Positions 49,992 to 59,052 of a DNA stretch of 64,000 bases are shown piece by piece. The first letter of the stretch is position 1, and each line of letters opens with the position of its first letter. Origin of the DNA: Rothia nasimurium (GTDB lineage: Bacteria > Actinomycetota > Actinomycetes > Actinomycetales > Micrococcaceae); the NCBI RefSeq assembly GCF_928382285.1, contig NZ_CAKMSS010000001.1, positions 248,001 to 312,000 on the forward strand, read 5' to 3'. Position numbers and translations under genes: made by a program. The notes beneath the pieces were generated by a model that was not told the origin of the DNA, searched no databases, and saw nothing but the letters and a program-made list of their open reading frames with translations.

Positions 49992-50849
49992 CTATAGCGA
50001 ATCGCCCGTCGGGCTAATCGAGAACCTGTACACACCGTTGTCGCAGGTGATCTGGTGCCCTTCGTTGAGACAGGCCATCCCGCTGTAGGTGAGCGTATAT
50101 CCTGCAGGTAGGTAGATGGGAGAACTACCTTGGCTGGGGTAGGACCCACCAGTGGGAAGGTAGTGAGGCGGAGTGGACTGATCCATGACTAGTGGGTTAG
50201 AGGGTGGAGCTGTCTTAGTGCGTGTGCACGAAACAGTACTGTTAATTGGAATCATCGAACAGTATCCGAAGTCCGTTTCAAACCAGGCAATATCTTTAGC
50301 ATCCGGTACTAGATACTCACTGGTAAACTCCACTGGTATCCCACCCAACGGGTACACCGTCATCGCTTCAAGACGGTTACCAACCCGAATGCAGGTAACC
50401 GACCTGCCGCTTTTTTCAATTTCAGGATCCCTCAGAGCAGCACAGGAATACCCCTGAATCACATGGTGGGTACCGCCCTGGGCAAATGCTGCGTTGAAGT
50501 CAGCAAAGATCGATTGGACCTGCTCGCACGTTATTTCGCCACTGGTTTCAGCGACCACGAGGGTTGTTCTTCCTGTGTTTGATGGTCCACAGGAAGTTCC
50601 CGGTGCTACACCAACTGGAGCTGCCTGCGTCGCAGTGGTCGGAGCTTGCTCGGGTTCGCTGGTCTCTACGGAAGCCGCCGATGGGGTGGGGCTTTCTGCG
50701 GCTGGGGAGCTAGCCTCAGCTGTTACAACTACGGTAGAGACGGACGGCTGTGGCTGCGCTGTGTCAGCGTCATTGATTGTGATACAACCGGCTAACCCAA
50801 GGATGCTCGAAGCGAGCAGGGTAGCCCAAAGTCTGCGTGGTGTACTCAT
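49992..50849 (-). CDS. Lipoprotein paralogue 1 (unknown family)
   Basis: 285 residues; lipobox LAGC then ITINDADT. Conserved domain GVAPGTSCGPSNTGRTTLVV, EQVQSIFADFNAAFAQGGTH, GYSCAALRDPEIEKSGRSVT, RLEAMTVYPLGGIPV; C-terminal ACLNEGHQITCDNGVYRFSI. First of the three from the divergent 217-bp region it shares with the HGxxPAAW gene, where TATACT on the minus strand (near 50883) is a plausible -10. Confidence 0.85.
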   Translation of the reverse strand: MSTPRRLWATLLASSILGLAGCITINDADTAQPQPSVSTVVVTAEASSPAAESPTPSAASVETSEPEQAPTTATQAAPVGVAPGTSCGPSNTGRTTLVVAETSGEITCEQVQSIFADFNAAFAQGGTHHVIQGYSCAALRDPEIEKSGRSVTCIRVGNRLEAMTVYPLGGIPVEFTSEYLVPDAKDIAWFETDFGYCSMIPINSTVSCTRTKTAPPSNPLVMDQSTPPHYLPTGGSYPSQGSSPIYLPAGYTLTYSGMACLNEGHQITCDNGVYRFSISPTGDSL

Positions 50850-51066
50850 AGTGACCTTTAATGTGTGCGAATGTGTACATTCAGTATAAGTTCAGTAACC
50901 TGCCATGAGACACTGAGCAACCACCATATTTTTAGGAAATCTTCCGTACAGCCCGTGACATGCTGGGTAAATAGAGAAAGCATCTCATAAGATAGAGAAC
51001 AAGCACCCGTGTGCTCAGCGCCCATACACCTGCGAGCGCACGCCCACACACTACAAGGAGACTCAC

Positions 51067-51315
51067 ATGGCACAGCAGACCGTTGAGATGGTCCCCGACC
51101 TGCCCTACAACAACCACGGCAACACCACCGCCTCATGGGCCATGGTCATCATCATGATCGTCGGCTCAATCATCGGCGCAGTCGGTTTCTGCATCTCAAG
51201 CACCCCCATCTTCGTGGTCGGCGTCGCCATCATCGCCATTGGCGTTGTCGCCGGTATCGTGCTCCGCTCAGCAGGCTACGGCCAGGGCGGCAAGCACACC
51301 AAGTACCACCACTAA
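51067..51315 (+). CDS. HGxxPAAW-family small membrane protein (trp operon)
   Basis: 82 residues with NNHGNTTASWAMVIIMIVGS: the HG-x-x-x-A-A/S-W motif, then two membrane helices and a His-rich tail. This actinobacterial family sits between the Trp_oprn_chp gene and trpC in relatives; function unknown. ACAAGGAGACTCAC upstream is a good ribosome binding site. Confidence 0.85.
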   Translation: MAQQTVEMVPDLPYNNHGNTTASWAMVIIMIVGSIIGAVGFCISSTPIFVVGVAIIAIGVVAGIVLRSAGYGQGGKHTKYHH

Positions 51316-51343
51316 AACCCGAACCCACCCGGGTGAGGTGAGA

Positions 51344-51383
51344 CAAGGGGCACCCCGCACAGACGCGAGGTGCCCCTTGCCTT
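51344..51383 (+). terminator. Terminator or attenuator ahead of trpC
   Basis: CAAGGGGCACC (51344-51354) pairs with GGTGCCCCTTG (51369-51379), followed by CCTTTTCTT. It either ends the HGxxPAAW transcript or modulates entry into trpCBA; no Trp-rich leader peptide was found. Confidence 0.75.
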
Positions 51384-51503
51384 TTCTTCACACCTGTTCT
51401 CACCCGGTGAACCCGTCTGGCAAACGTTCAGCCACCTGAGCGATACTAGAGGGGCACGACTAACCCAACCTGCGCCGTCCGCGCACCAGCACCAAGGGGC
51501 ACC

Positions 51504-52331
51504 ATGACCGTACTTGATGACATCATCGTAGGCGTCCGCGAAGATCTTGAAACCCGCCGCGCCGCCCTGCCACTTGAAGAGATCAAGAAGCAGGCAGCTG
51601 CTCAGGCTCCCGCGCTTGATGCCTTGGCCGCCCTGCGCGGCGCTGAGGAGGGAAGCGTCGAAATCATTTCCGAGGTCAAGCGCTCTTCCCCCTCAAAGGG
51701 TGCCCTCTCAGACATCCCCGACCCCGCCGAACTGGCCGCCGCCTACCAGGCCGGGGGAGCGGCCGCTATCTCGGTGCTCACCGAAGAGCGCCGCTTCAAG
51801 GGAACCCTGGCTGACCTCGACGCCGTCCGCGCCGCCGTCAGCATCCCGGTTCTACGCAAGGACTTCACCGTCGACGAATACCAAATCTGGGAGGCTCGCG
51901 CCCACGGTGCCGACCTGGTCCTGCTCATTGTTGCCGCCCTCGACGACGACACCCTGCGCCGCTTCCTCGACCTCACCCACGAACTCGGCATGAACGCCCT
52001 GGTCGAAACCCACACCCCCGAAGAAATTGAGCGAGCTGTTGCAGTGGGTGCCCGTATTGTGGGTGTGAACGTGCGCAACCTCAAGACCCTAGAGGTCGAT
52101 AACGCCAACTTCAGCAAGCTAGCCCCCCTGCTACCTGCGGACGCCATCATTGTTGCAGAATCTGGCGTTGCCAGCCCCGAGGACGTTGCCGACTACGCCT
52201 CGCACGGCGCCAAAGCTGTGCTGGTGGGCGAGGCCCTCGTAAAATCTGGCACCCCCACCGAGACCCTGCGCGACTTCCGCGCAGCCGGCGCCCAGGCCCG
52301 TCAAGCCTGGCTGGGTTCTACGTCTTCCTAA
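51504..52331 (+). CDS. trpC: Indole-3-glycerol phosphate synthase
   Basis: 275 residues, TIM barrel. Motifs: EIISEVKRSSPSKGALSD (catalytic Lys), AAAISVLTEERRFKGTLADL, PVLRKDFTVDEYQIWEARAH, GVNVRNLKTLEVD, VAESGVASPEDV. Forms trpCBA with the next two genes. Confidence 0.97.
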   Translation: MTVLDDIIVGVREDLETRRAALPLEEIKKQAAAQAPALDALAALRGAEEGSVEIISEVKRSSPSKGALSDIPDPAELAAAYQAGGAAAISVLTEERRFKGTLADLDAVRAAVSIPVLRKDFTVDEYQIWEARAHGADLVLLIVAALDDDTLRRFLDLTHELGMNALVETHTPEEIERAVAVGARIVGVNVRNLKTLEVDNANFSKLAPLLPADAIIVAESGVASPEDVADYASHGAKAVLVGEALVKSGTPTETLRDFRAAGAQARQAWLGSTSS

Positions 52332-52424
52332 CCCCGACCGTCCCTACCTCATGTGAGCTAAGGCGGGCACAGCCGTCCGCACCTCACCCAGAACTTTACG
52401 ACCAGCCCACCGAAGGGAAACCCC

Positions 52425-53777
52425 ATGACTGAAACCCTCGCAGATCAATTCCTGGCCTCGGGCCAGAGCCTCAAAAACGCGCCCGGCCCCTACTTTGGGC
52501 AGTACGGCGGGCGCTACATGGCAGAATCCCTGATCGCCGCCATGGACGAGCTCGAAGAAACCTTTGAAAAGGCCAAACTCGACCCCGACTTCATCGACGA
52601 ATTCCGTCGCCTGTCAGCCGAATACTCCAACCGCCCCTCCCTGCTGACCGAGGTCCCCCGCCTCTCCGCCGAAGCCGGGGGAGTACGCTTCTTCCTCAAG
52701 CGCGAAGACCTCAACCATACCGGGTCCCACAAAATCAACAACGTCATCGGCCAGGCCCTGCTAGCTAAGCGCATGGGCAAGACCCGCCTCATCGCTGAAA
52801 CCGGCGCAGGCCAGCACGGGGTCGCCACCGCCACCGCAGCCGCCCTCTTCGGCATGGAATGCGTGGTTTACATGGGCGAAGAAGATACCGAACGTCAGGC
52901 CCTGAACGTTGCCCGCATGCAGCTGCTGGGCGCAACCGTCATCGCCGTGCAGACCGGCTCCCGCACCCTCAAAGACGCCATCAACGAGGCCCTGCGTGAC
53001 TGGGTCTCCAACGTAGACACCACTCACTACCTGCTGGGAACCGCAGCCGGTGCCCACCCCTTCCCCGCCATGGTGCGCTACTTCCACGACGCCATCGGCA
53101 CCGAAGCTCGCGAACAGTTCCTCGAAGCCACCGGCACCCTACCCACCGGCATCGCAGCCTGCGTCGGCGGCGGCTCCAACGCCATCGGCCTCTTCCACGC
53201 CTTCCTCGACGACGCCGACGTCAAAATCTACGGCTTCGAAGCCGGCGGCGACGGGATCGACACCGACCGCCACGCAGCCACCATCAACCTGGGCCGCCCC
53301 GGCATGCTCCACGGCGCCATCACCTACCTCATGCAGGACGAGGACGGCCAAACCATCGAGTCCCACTCCATCTCAGCAGGCCTCGACTACCCCGGCGTCG
53401 GCCCCGAACACGCCTACCTCTCAGACATCGGCCGCGTAGACTACCAGGCCGTCACCGACACCGAAGCCATGGACGCCCTGCGCCTGCTCTGCCGCACCGA
53501 AGGCATCATCCCCGCCCTCGAATCGGCCCACGCGCTCGCAGGTGCCCTGCGCGTTGCTAAGGAATGGGCGGACGCGGACCCCGCCACCGCTCACGAAAAG
53601 TCCATGATTGTCTGCCTCTCCGGCCGCGGGGATAAGGATATGGAAACCGCCCTCAAGTGGTTTGGCCTGGGCAAGGCTATTCCCTCGACCAGCCTGAACG
53701 TGGGGAACAAGGAAGCAGCGGCAGAAACCGCCTCGCAGAACGATACGACCGCACAGAACGAAAGCAAGGGTGCCTAA
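52425..53777 (+). CDS. trpB: Tryptophan synthase beta chain
   Basis: 450 residues; PLP lysine in [65 protein letters not shown] and the C-terminal SGRGDKDM. A Thr/Ala/Asn-rich tail of about 30 residues follows the core. Its stop overlaps trpA (TAATG). Confidence 0.97.
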   Translation: MTETLADQFLASGQSLKNAPGPYFGQYGGRYMAESLIAAMDELEETFEKAKLDPDFIDEFRRLSAEYSNRPSLLTEVPRLSAEAGGVRFFLKREDLNHTGSHKINNVIGQALLAKRMGKTRLIAETGAGQHGVATATAAALFGMECVVYMGEEDTERQALNVARMQLLGATVIAVQTGSRTLKDAINEALRDWVSNVDTTHYLLGTAAGAHPFPAMVRYFHDAIGTEAREQFLEATGTLPTGIAACVGGGSNAIGLFHAFLDDADVKIYGFEAGGDGIDTDRHAATINLGRPGMLHGAITYLMQDEDGQTIESHSISAGLDYPGVGPEHAYLSDIGRVDYQAVTDTEAMDALRLLCRTEGIIPALESAHALAGALRVAKEWADADPATAHEKSMIVCLSGRGDKDMETALKWFGLGKAIPSTSLNVGNKEAAAETASQNDTTAQNESKGA

Positions 53778-54625
53778 TGAGCCACATCGATTTTCAGGAC
53801 GAAGCCCGCTACTCGGTACGCAAGGGTACCTTCCCTGCCCCCAACCCCAACTCCAAGCTGGCAGCCCGCCTCGCCGAGTGTAAGGCTGAGGGCCGCGCTG
53901 CCCTGATTGGCTACCTGCCAGTGGGCTACCCCAGCGTGGACGAGTCTATCGAGGCTGCCATTGAGATGGGCAAGAACGGGGTCGATATTATCGAACTCGG
54001 CCTGCCCTACTCAGACCCGGTCATGGACGGCCCCGTGATTCAGCGCGCCACCGTTGAGGCGATTGACAAGGGCTTCCGCACCGATGACCTCTTCCGGGCT
54101 GTGCGCGAGATTACCGCTGCTACCGACGCTGTCGTTCTGGTCATGACCTACTGGAACCCCGTACTGCGTCGCGGTGTTAATCGTTTTGCCGAGGAGTTAG
54201 CTGCTGCCGGCGGTGCCGGTCTGATTACCCCCGACCTGGTACCCGATGAGGCCGCCGACTGGTTTGAAGCCTCAGAAAAGCACGGCCTGGACCGTATCTT
54301 CCTGGCAGCTATCTCATCCAGCCCCGAGCGTCTTTCCATGATTTCGCAGGCTTCAAGCGGCTTTGTCTACGCTGTCTCGGTGATGGGTGTCACCGGCGCC
54401 CGCTCGTCGGTGAACACCGCCGCCGAGACCCTGGTGTCTGACTTGCGTGCCGCCGGTGCCCCCGCTGCCTGCGTGGGGCTGGGCGTTTCAAAGCGTGAGC
54501 ACGTTGAAGAAATCGGTGCCTACGCCGACGGCGTCATCGTGGGCACCGCCCTGGTCAAGGCTCTGGCTGAGGGCGGCCCGTCCGCTGTGGGTGCCCTGAC
54601 CCGCCAGCTGGCCGGCCGCGAGTAG
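53777..54625 (+). CDS. trpA: Tryptophan synthase alpha chain
   Basis: 282 residues from ATG 53777; the frame is open to 53657 inside trpB. Motifs: ALIGYLPVGYPSVDESIEAA, DIIELGLPYSDPVMDGPVIQ (catalytic Glu), VLVMTYWNPVL (variant of the usual MTYYNPI), ITPDLVPDEA, FVYAVSVMGVTGARS and CVGLGVSKREHVEE. Couples by indole channelling to TrpB. Confidence 0.97.
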   Translation: MSHIDFQDEARYSVRKGTFPAPNPNSKLAARLAECKAEGRAALIGYLPVGYPSVDESIEAAIEMGKNGVDIIELGLPYSDPVMDGPVIQRATVEAIDKGFRTDDLFRAVREITAATDAVVLVMTYWNPVLRRGVNRFAEELAAAGGAGLITPDLVPDEAADWFEASEKHGLDRIFLAAISSSPERLSMISQASSGFVYAVSVMGVTGARSSVNTAAETLVSDLRAAGAPAACVGLGVSKREHVEEIGAYADGVIVGTALVKALAEGGPSAVGALTRQLAGRE

Positions 54626-54635
54626 GGTAGGGGCT

Positions 54636-55544
54636 GTGACTTCAACTGTTCTTGCTTCTATCCCTTCGCCGTCCATCTCGACCATTGAGCTTGGCCCCCT
54701 GACCATCCACTTCTATGCCCTCTGTATTTTGGCGGGCATTATGGTGTGCATGTGGCTCACCGGCCGCCGCTGGGCAGCCTGGGGCGAAGACCCCGAGAGG
54801 GTCTGGGACGTTGCCATGTGGGCCATTCCCTCCGGCATTATCGGTGCCCGCCTCTACCACGTGCTGATTACCGACCCCGGCTCTTACTTTGGTGAGGGTG
54901 CTGACCCGCTTGATATCTTCAAGATTTGGGAGGGCGGTATCGGTATCATGGGCGCGATTTCGGTCGGTGGCCTGGGCGCCTGGTACGCCTGCCGCCGCTA
55001 CGGTATTTTGCTGGCTAAGTTCGCGGACGCCGCCGCCCCCGGCATCATGATCGCCCAGGCTATGGGCCGCTGGGGCAACTGGTTTAACCAGGAGCTCTTC
55101 GGAAGGCCTACCACCCTGCCCTGGGGTCTGGAAATTTCGGCCACCTCGCCCAACTTCCCTGATCAGTACCCGGCGGGCACGCTCTTTCACCCGACTTTCC
55201 TCTATGAGTCCCTGTGGAATCTACTGGGTGCGGCCCTGCTGATTGCCCTGGGTCGCCGCGGTATCTTCCAGCTGGGCCAGACCTTCTGGGCCTACGTTGT
55301 TTGGTACGGTTTTGGCCGTCTCATGATTGAGACTTTCTTGCGAATCGATACCGCTGAGATGCTGCTGGGGGTTCGTATTCACGTGTGGACGTCCGGTGCT
55401 ATCTTCTTGCTGGGTATCGTCATGTTCGCGCTGATGGGACTACGAGCGCGCAGACGCGGCGAGCTCCCGGGTGCCTATAGGCAGGGCGCTGTCGTGCCCG
55501 GCGCGGACGAGCCCGCCCCGGCGTCCGTCCGCTCCGGCGACTAG
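54636..55544 (+). CDS. lgt: Prolipoprotein diacylglyceryl transferase
   Basis: 302-residue membrane enzyme that adds diacylglycerol to lipobox cysteines, needed by the lipoproteins in this window. Seven hydrophobic segments; Lgt signature GRWGNWFNQELFGRPTTLPW, RLYHVLITDP and FHPTFLYESLWNL. TAGGGT at 54623-54628 lies seven bases before the GTG, so an internal leaderless promoter is possible. It is the usual last gene of the actinobacterial trp cluster. Confidence 0.96.
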   Translation: MTSTVLASIPSPSISTIELGPLTIHFYALCILAGIMVCMWLTGRRWAAWGEDPERVWDVAMWAIPSGIIGARLYHVLITDPGSYFGEGADPLDIFKIWEGGIGIMGAISVGGLGAWYACRRYGILLAKFADAAAPGIMIAQAMGRWGNWFNQELFGRPTTLPWGLEISATSPNFPDQYPAGTLFHPTFLYESLWNLLGAALLIALGRRGIFQLGQTFWAYVVWYGFGRLMIETFLRIDTAEMLLGVRIHVWTSGAIFLLGIVMFALMGLRARRRGELPGAYRQGAVVPGADEPAPASVRSGD

Positions 55545-55561
55545 CGCACAAGCATAGAAAC

Positions 55562-55625
55562 TAATCCGCATTTATTCTGAAAAGTCCGCAACTAGTTGCG
55601 GGTATATCAGAATAAGTGCGGATTA
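55562..55625. repeat. Palindromic repeat, left copy, after lgt
   Basis: A 64-base palindrome beginning TAATCCGCATTTATTCTGA, with an inner GTCCGCAACTAGTTGCGGG stem. It differs from 56177-56240 by one base, and similarity continues another 20 bases (TTTTTTGCCCTGGGCCAGT here), which equals the 3' end of the phosphotransferase gene. Confidence 0.92.
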
Positions 55626-55712
55626 ATTTTTTGCCCTGGGCCAGTAATAAATTGATATGCCTGCTTATTAAAAGGTAGGGTGGAGGTAGTCAGCTTCAAA
55701 GAGGAGGTAAAC

Positions 55713-56165
55713 ATGAGGTATTCATCTTTCCCAAATCTCACAACGGTTCCGACGTATCTGCTGTCTTCTGTTGTGTATGCGCTGGCAAGTTACGGGCTGC
55801 TTGTCTCACTAGGAACAGTATTTTCTTCGCGATTTTTCCAGCCCGGGCTAATGATTTTGTTCGGAACCTGGTGTGGTGTCACGATGGCGTTCTTGGCTCT
55901 ACACCACCAGGTCAAAGCTGAGCGTGAACAGGCAGATGGTGCAAAGCGCCGTGGATATTTCGACTCCTGGCTGCCGGGTAACCCTGTTGAAGCTGTGGTG
56001 GCACTGCTTATATATGGTTGTGCTGTCAATGGTGCTGTATATGTCATTGCGTCAATGGCTGGAGTAGGTTTTACCTGGGTCACGGCGCTCTTGGGGCTGG
56101 TGGCAGCGCTTCCGGTTGCCGCTGCTGGTTTTAACCGAAACCTGGCTCGCGGTGGTAACTCCTAG
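55713..56165 (+). CDS. Small four-helix membrane protein of unknown function
   Basis: 150 residues from ATG 55713, selected for AGGAGGT seven bases upstream (frame open to 55680). Hydrophobic segments at about 14-36, 38-60, 96-116 and 118-138; a charged cytoplasmic loop KAEREQADGAKRRGYFDS. No family recognised. It is a single-gene insert between two nearly identical palindromes and has lower GC than lgt. Confidence 0.7.
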   Translation: MRYSSFPNLTTVPTYLLSSVVYALASYGLLVSLGTVFSSRFFQPGLMILFGTWCGVTMAFLALHHQVKAEREQADGAKRRGYFDSWLPGNPVEAVVALLIYGCAVNGAVYVIASMAGVGFTWVTALLGLVAALPVAAAGFNRNLARGGNS

Positions 56166-56176
56166 CCAGGGCGCCT

Positions 56177-56240
56177 AATCCGCATTTATTCTGAAAAGTC
56201 CGCAACTAGTTGCGGGTACATCAGAATAAGTGCGGATTAC
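56177..56240. repeat. Palindromic repeat, right copy, overlapping the phosphotransferase 3' end
   Basis: Same 64-base palindrome as 55562-55625 with one change (TATATC to TACATC). It covers the stop codon of the minus-strand phosphotransferase gene and can act as its terminator. Confidence 0.92.
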
Positions 56241-57259
56241 TTTTCGCCCCGGGCCAGTCTGGTCAGCAGGGCGGACGCGCGGTGGGCCCGCATACTCACC
56301 AGCGACGAGTTCGTAGAGTCACTGGGCTTCTGCATCGAAGCGTAGAGATAGTAGCCCGCTAGCGCGACGACATTGGCCTTCAAAAACTCTAGCGGAGGGC
56401 GCCCGGACGCCGGAATCAGCTCCCTTACCTCGGTGAGGCTCAGGCTAGGGTTGGCAATCAGGGCGTCCGTCGCTACAGAAGCGACGTCATAGTGGGGATT
56501 GCCCACCGTCGCCCAGGGCCAGTCAATCAAAACTGCTTCACCAGTGGGGCGAATCAGAATATTGTCACCCCGCAGGTCCGTATGTACATAGGAGCTTCCT
56601 GCCAAGTGGGCAACCAGATGCTCATCGACAAAGGCAGCAAACTCGGCAGCCTTCTGGTTGACAAAGGGCAACAGGTCTACCAGCTTCTGGTAGGAGTCGG
56701 TTCCCCGAATGTAGGCCAGCTGCTCTAGGGCCACACCCTGGGCGAGCTTGTGCCAAAAAACGAGTTCTTCGGTCAGGTCCGCTTCAGTGGCTGGCAGCTT
56801 GAGCTCCGCATTCACAGGAACCCGGCTCATACCGTCCAGGGCCCGAAAAACGGCAGCCAGTTCCTCTCTTTGCCAGGGGTATTCTGGGTGCCGCCCCTCG
56901 ATGTCTTCCAGAAGCAGGGCAACCCATGCTGTGCCGTCCGCCCCTGAAAAATCACGGGCAGCGAGGACGGCCGGGGTCGGGGTGTTGCCGGGGAAGGACG
57001 CGGTGATGCGGCCCTCCTTGCGGTGCAGGTCAGCTGTTTGTGGGTGAAGGTTGGCGTCAACAGCCTTAAGGAAAGCCCTGCGCCCTGTGCGGGTGACCAG
57101 GCGGTCTGCGGTGCCCAGGCTAAACCCACCGCTTTGCGACTCGGTCCCGACTACGGCGTCACCTAGCTCTTCTTCCACCCAGGCCTGCACGGAATGAGGG
57201 AGGTCTGCCCAGGTAGCACGCTGGGTAAGGGGCACTGGGGAGGGTATCTGATCACTCAT
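56237..57259 (-). CDS. Aminoglycoside phosphotransferase (APH)-family kinase
   Basis: 340 residues of protein-kinase-like fold. HTDLRGDNILIRPTGEAVLIDWPWATVGNPHYDVAS, read in parts, holds the catalytic loop H-x-D-x-x-x-x-N and the D-W (DFG-like) metal site; VAHLAGSSYV precedes it. The family phosphorylates aminoglycosides, choline, homoserine or unknown small molecules; no resistance claim can be made. TAAACT lies six bases before the ATG without a Shine-Dalgarno, so it may be leaderless. Confidence 0.85.
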   Translation of the reverse strand: MSDQIPSPVPLTQRATWADLPHSVQAWVEEELGDAVVGTESQSGGFSLGTADRLVTRTGRRAFLKAVDANLHPQTADLHRKEGRITASFPGNTPTPAVLAARDFSGADGTAWVALLLEDIEGRHPEYPWQREELAAVFRALDGMSRVPVNAELKLPATEADLTEELVFWHKLAQGVALEQLAYIRGTDSYQKLVDLLPFVNQKAAEFAAFVDEHLVAHLAGSSYVHTDLRGDNILIRPTGEAVLIDWPWATVGNPHYDVASVATDALIANPSLSLTEVRELIPASGRPPLEFLKANVVALAGYYLYASMQKPSDSTNSSLVSMRAHRASALLTRLARGEK

Positions 57260-57442
57260 GGCTCTAGTTTAGCTACCTTGCTTTTGGGGGTAATAAATTA
57301 TTGCCGAACTAGAGCCCTTAGGGGTAAAAGCGCCGTAACAGAGTAGAAAAAATATCCAACCCCTGGCGCCTGGGTGCACCCAGAATCTAGGCTTTAAGTG
57401 AGCCACAACACTCAATCTGCTGTATTTCTAAGGAGCTCTCGC

Positions 57443-58486
57443 ATGGCCACCATGAAAGCTGTTGTTGTTTCTGACCGTCTTGATGGAACCGTGGATATCA
57501 AAGATGTGCCCGTGCCCGAGGTAGGTCACGGTCAGGTGCTTGCCAAGATTGAATACTCAGGTATTTGCCATACCGACCTGCACGTAGCAGCCAGCGACTT
57601 TGGCGAAAAGCCCGGTCGCATTCTGGGTCATGAAGGTGTAGGTGTCATCACTGAAGTCGGCCCCGGTGTAGACCATCTCAAGGTAGGCGACCGTGTCTGT
57701 GTTCCCTGGTTCTTTAAGGGCTGCGGCCACTGCGAATACTGCACGGACGGCCGCGAAACCTTCTGCCGCTCCGTCATCAATGCGGGCTACACAGCAGACG
57801 GTGGCATGAGCGAATACACCCTGCTCTACGCTGACTACACCGTCAAGGTTCCCGATGCTCTCGACCCGGTTGAGGCAACCTCCATCACCTGTGCCGGTGT
57901 GACCACATATAAGGCCGTGAAAGAATCAGGCGTCCGCCCGGGTCAGTGGATTGTCTGCTTTGGTGCAGGCGGCCTGGGCAACCTCTCCGTTCAGTACGCC
58001 AAGAACGTCTTCGGGGCCCAGGTTATTGCCGTTGACCTTAATGAAGACAAGCTGCTGCTGGCTAAGGACAGCGGGGCAGATGTGGTCATCAACGCTAAGA
58101 ATGTCGAAGACGTCGTGGAAGAAGTCAAGAACACCACCGGCGGCGCTGGTGCCCACGTCGCTGTCGTCACCGCCGTGGCTAAGGCGGCCTTCAACCAGGC
58201 CGTTGACTCTGTGCGCGCCGGTGGCACCGTGGTTGCCGTTGGTCTGCCCACCGAGTCCATGGACCTTAACATCCCCCGCCTGGTACTCGACGGCATTAAG
58301 GTACAGGGCTCCCTGGTGGGTACCCGCCAGGATCTCGCCGAGGCCTTCGAATTTGGCGCCCAGGGGCGCGTCAAGCCCGTGGTTCAGCTGCGCCCGGTCG
58401 AAGATGCCCAGGCAATTTTTGACGAAATGCACGCCGGCTTGATTAACGGACGCATGGTGCTCGACTTTACGGGGGCAACCCGCTAA
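57443..58486 (+). CDS. adhP: Zinc-dependent alcohol dehydrogenase AdhP
   Basis: 347 residues from ATG 57443 with AAGGAGC six bases upstream. [14 protein letters not shown] (catalytic Cys), [15 protein letters not shown], structural zinc cysteines in [17 protein letters not shown], and [18 protein letters not shown] for NAD. AdhP interconverts ethanol and acetaldehyde and other primary alcohols. Single gene, followed by a terminator. Confidence 0.95.
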   Translation: MATMKAVVVSDRLDGTVDIKDVPVPEVGHGQVLAKIEYSGICHTDLHVAASDFGEKPGRILGHEGVGVITEVGPGVDHLKVGDRVCVPWFFKGCGHCEYCTDGRETFCRSVINAGYTADGGMSEYTLLYADYTVKVPDALDPVEATSITCAGVTTYKAVKESGVRPGQWIVCFGAGGLGNLSVQYAKNVFGAQVIAVDLNEDKLLLAKDSGADVVINAKNVEDVVEEVKNTTGGAGAHVAVVTAVAKAAFNQAVDSVRAGGTVVAVGLPTESMDLNIPRLVLDGIKVQGSLVGTRQDLAEAFEFGAQGRVKPVVQLRPVEDAQAIFDEMHAGLINGRMVLDFTGATR

Positions 58487-58502
58487 ATCGCCTACCGGCA
58501 GA

Positions 58503-58537
58503 GTGGGGCTCTGGGGTTTTCCAGGGCCCCACTTTTC
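58503..58537 (+). terminator. Terminator after adhP
   Basis: GTGGGGCTCTGG pairs with CCAGGGCCCCAC (one G-T) around a GGTTTT-type loop, followed by TTTTC. Confidence 0.85.
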
Positions 58538-58756
58538 TAATCTCTATATGAAATATTTATCTCACATATCAAGATTCAAAGTTTCAAGTCTGTTTCATTT
58601 TGCCACCCCTGCGTAACGTCATCCTTTGAATAATTACGCAAAATATTCATGACCTAATCCGGTTTTGCCTAGGTCACACGGGCTCAATTTCTAAACAAAA
58701 AGCGTATCTAGTAGGGGAGTGACCTCAAGCCCACCCGTGTAACGCCCAGCTGCCTG

Positions 58757-58785
58757 TTGAATCTTTACACGCAGGGGCGTATAAA
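58757..58785 (+). promoter_or_regulatory. Probable gltBD promoter
   Basis: TTGAAT (58757-58762) and TATAAA (58780-58785) with 17 bases between. Initiation near 58792 would give a leader of about 260 bases before gltB. The AT-rich 58540-58750 upstream is gene-free and could hold nitrogen-regulator sites. Confidence 0.65.
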
Positions 58786-58791
58786 TTTACA

Positions 58792-59052
58792 CATACGTAA
58801 CGAAGTCTCTAGAGACTGATGGAAGATTGCTCTCGCACCTACCCGAATGCGAGGCGAACCGCAGGCTCAGGCCCCCACCCGGGCGTCCTTGAGTCACCAC
58901 ACGCTCCATCGTCACAGCGAGGCGACCACCGACATCTTGTGCTGCAAGGGAGCGGCTAAACCGCAGGCGTCCTGTGCCATCAGCTCCCGCGCGCCCGCCG
59001 TTTAGCCTCACCCACCCGGCACCAGAGCCCAACGTAAGTAGGAACGGCCCAC
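58792..59052 (+). other. Long GC-rich 5' leader of gltB
   Basis: About 260 bases without a supported gene, rich in complementary GC words such as GGCTCAGGCCC and GGGCG, AGCGGCTAAACCGC and CGCGCGCCCGCC, suggesting extensive RNA structure. No known riboswitch core was recognised, and no obvious Shine-Dalgarno except GTAGGAAC before the ATG. Confidence 0.4.
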
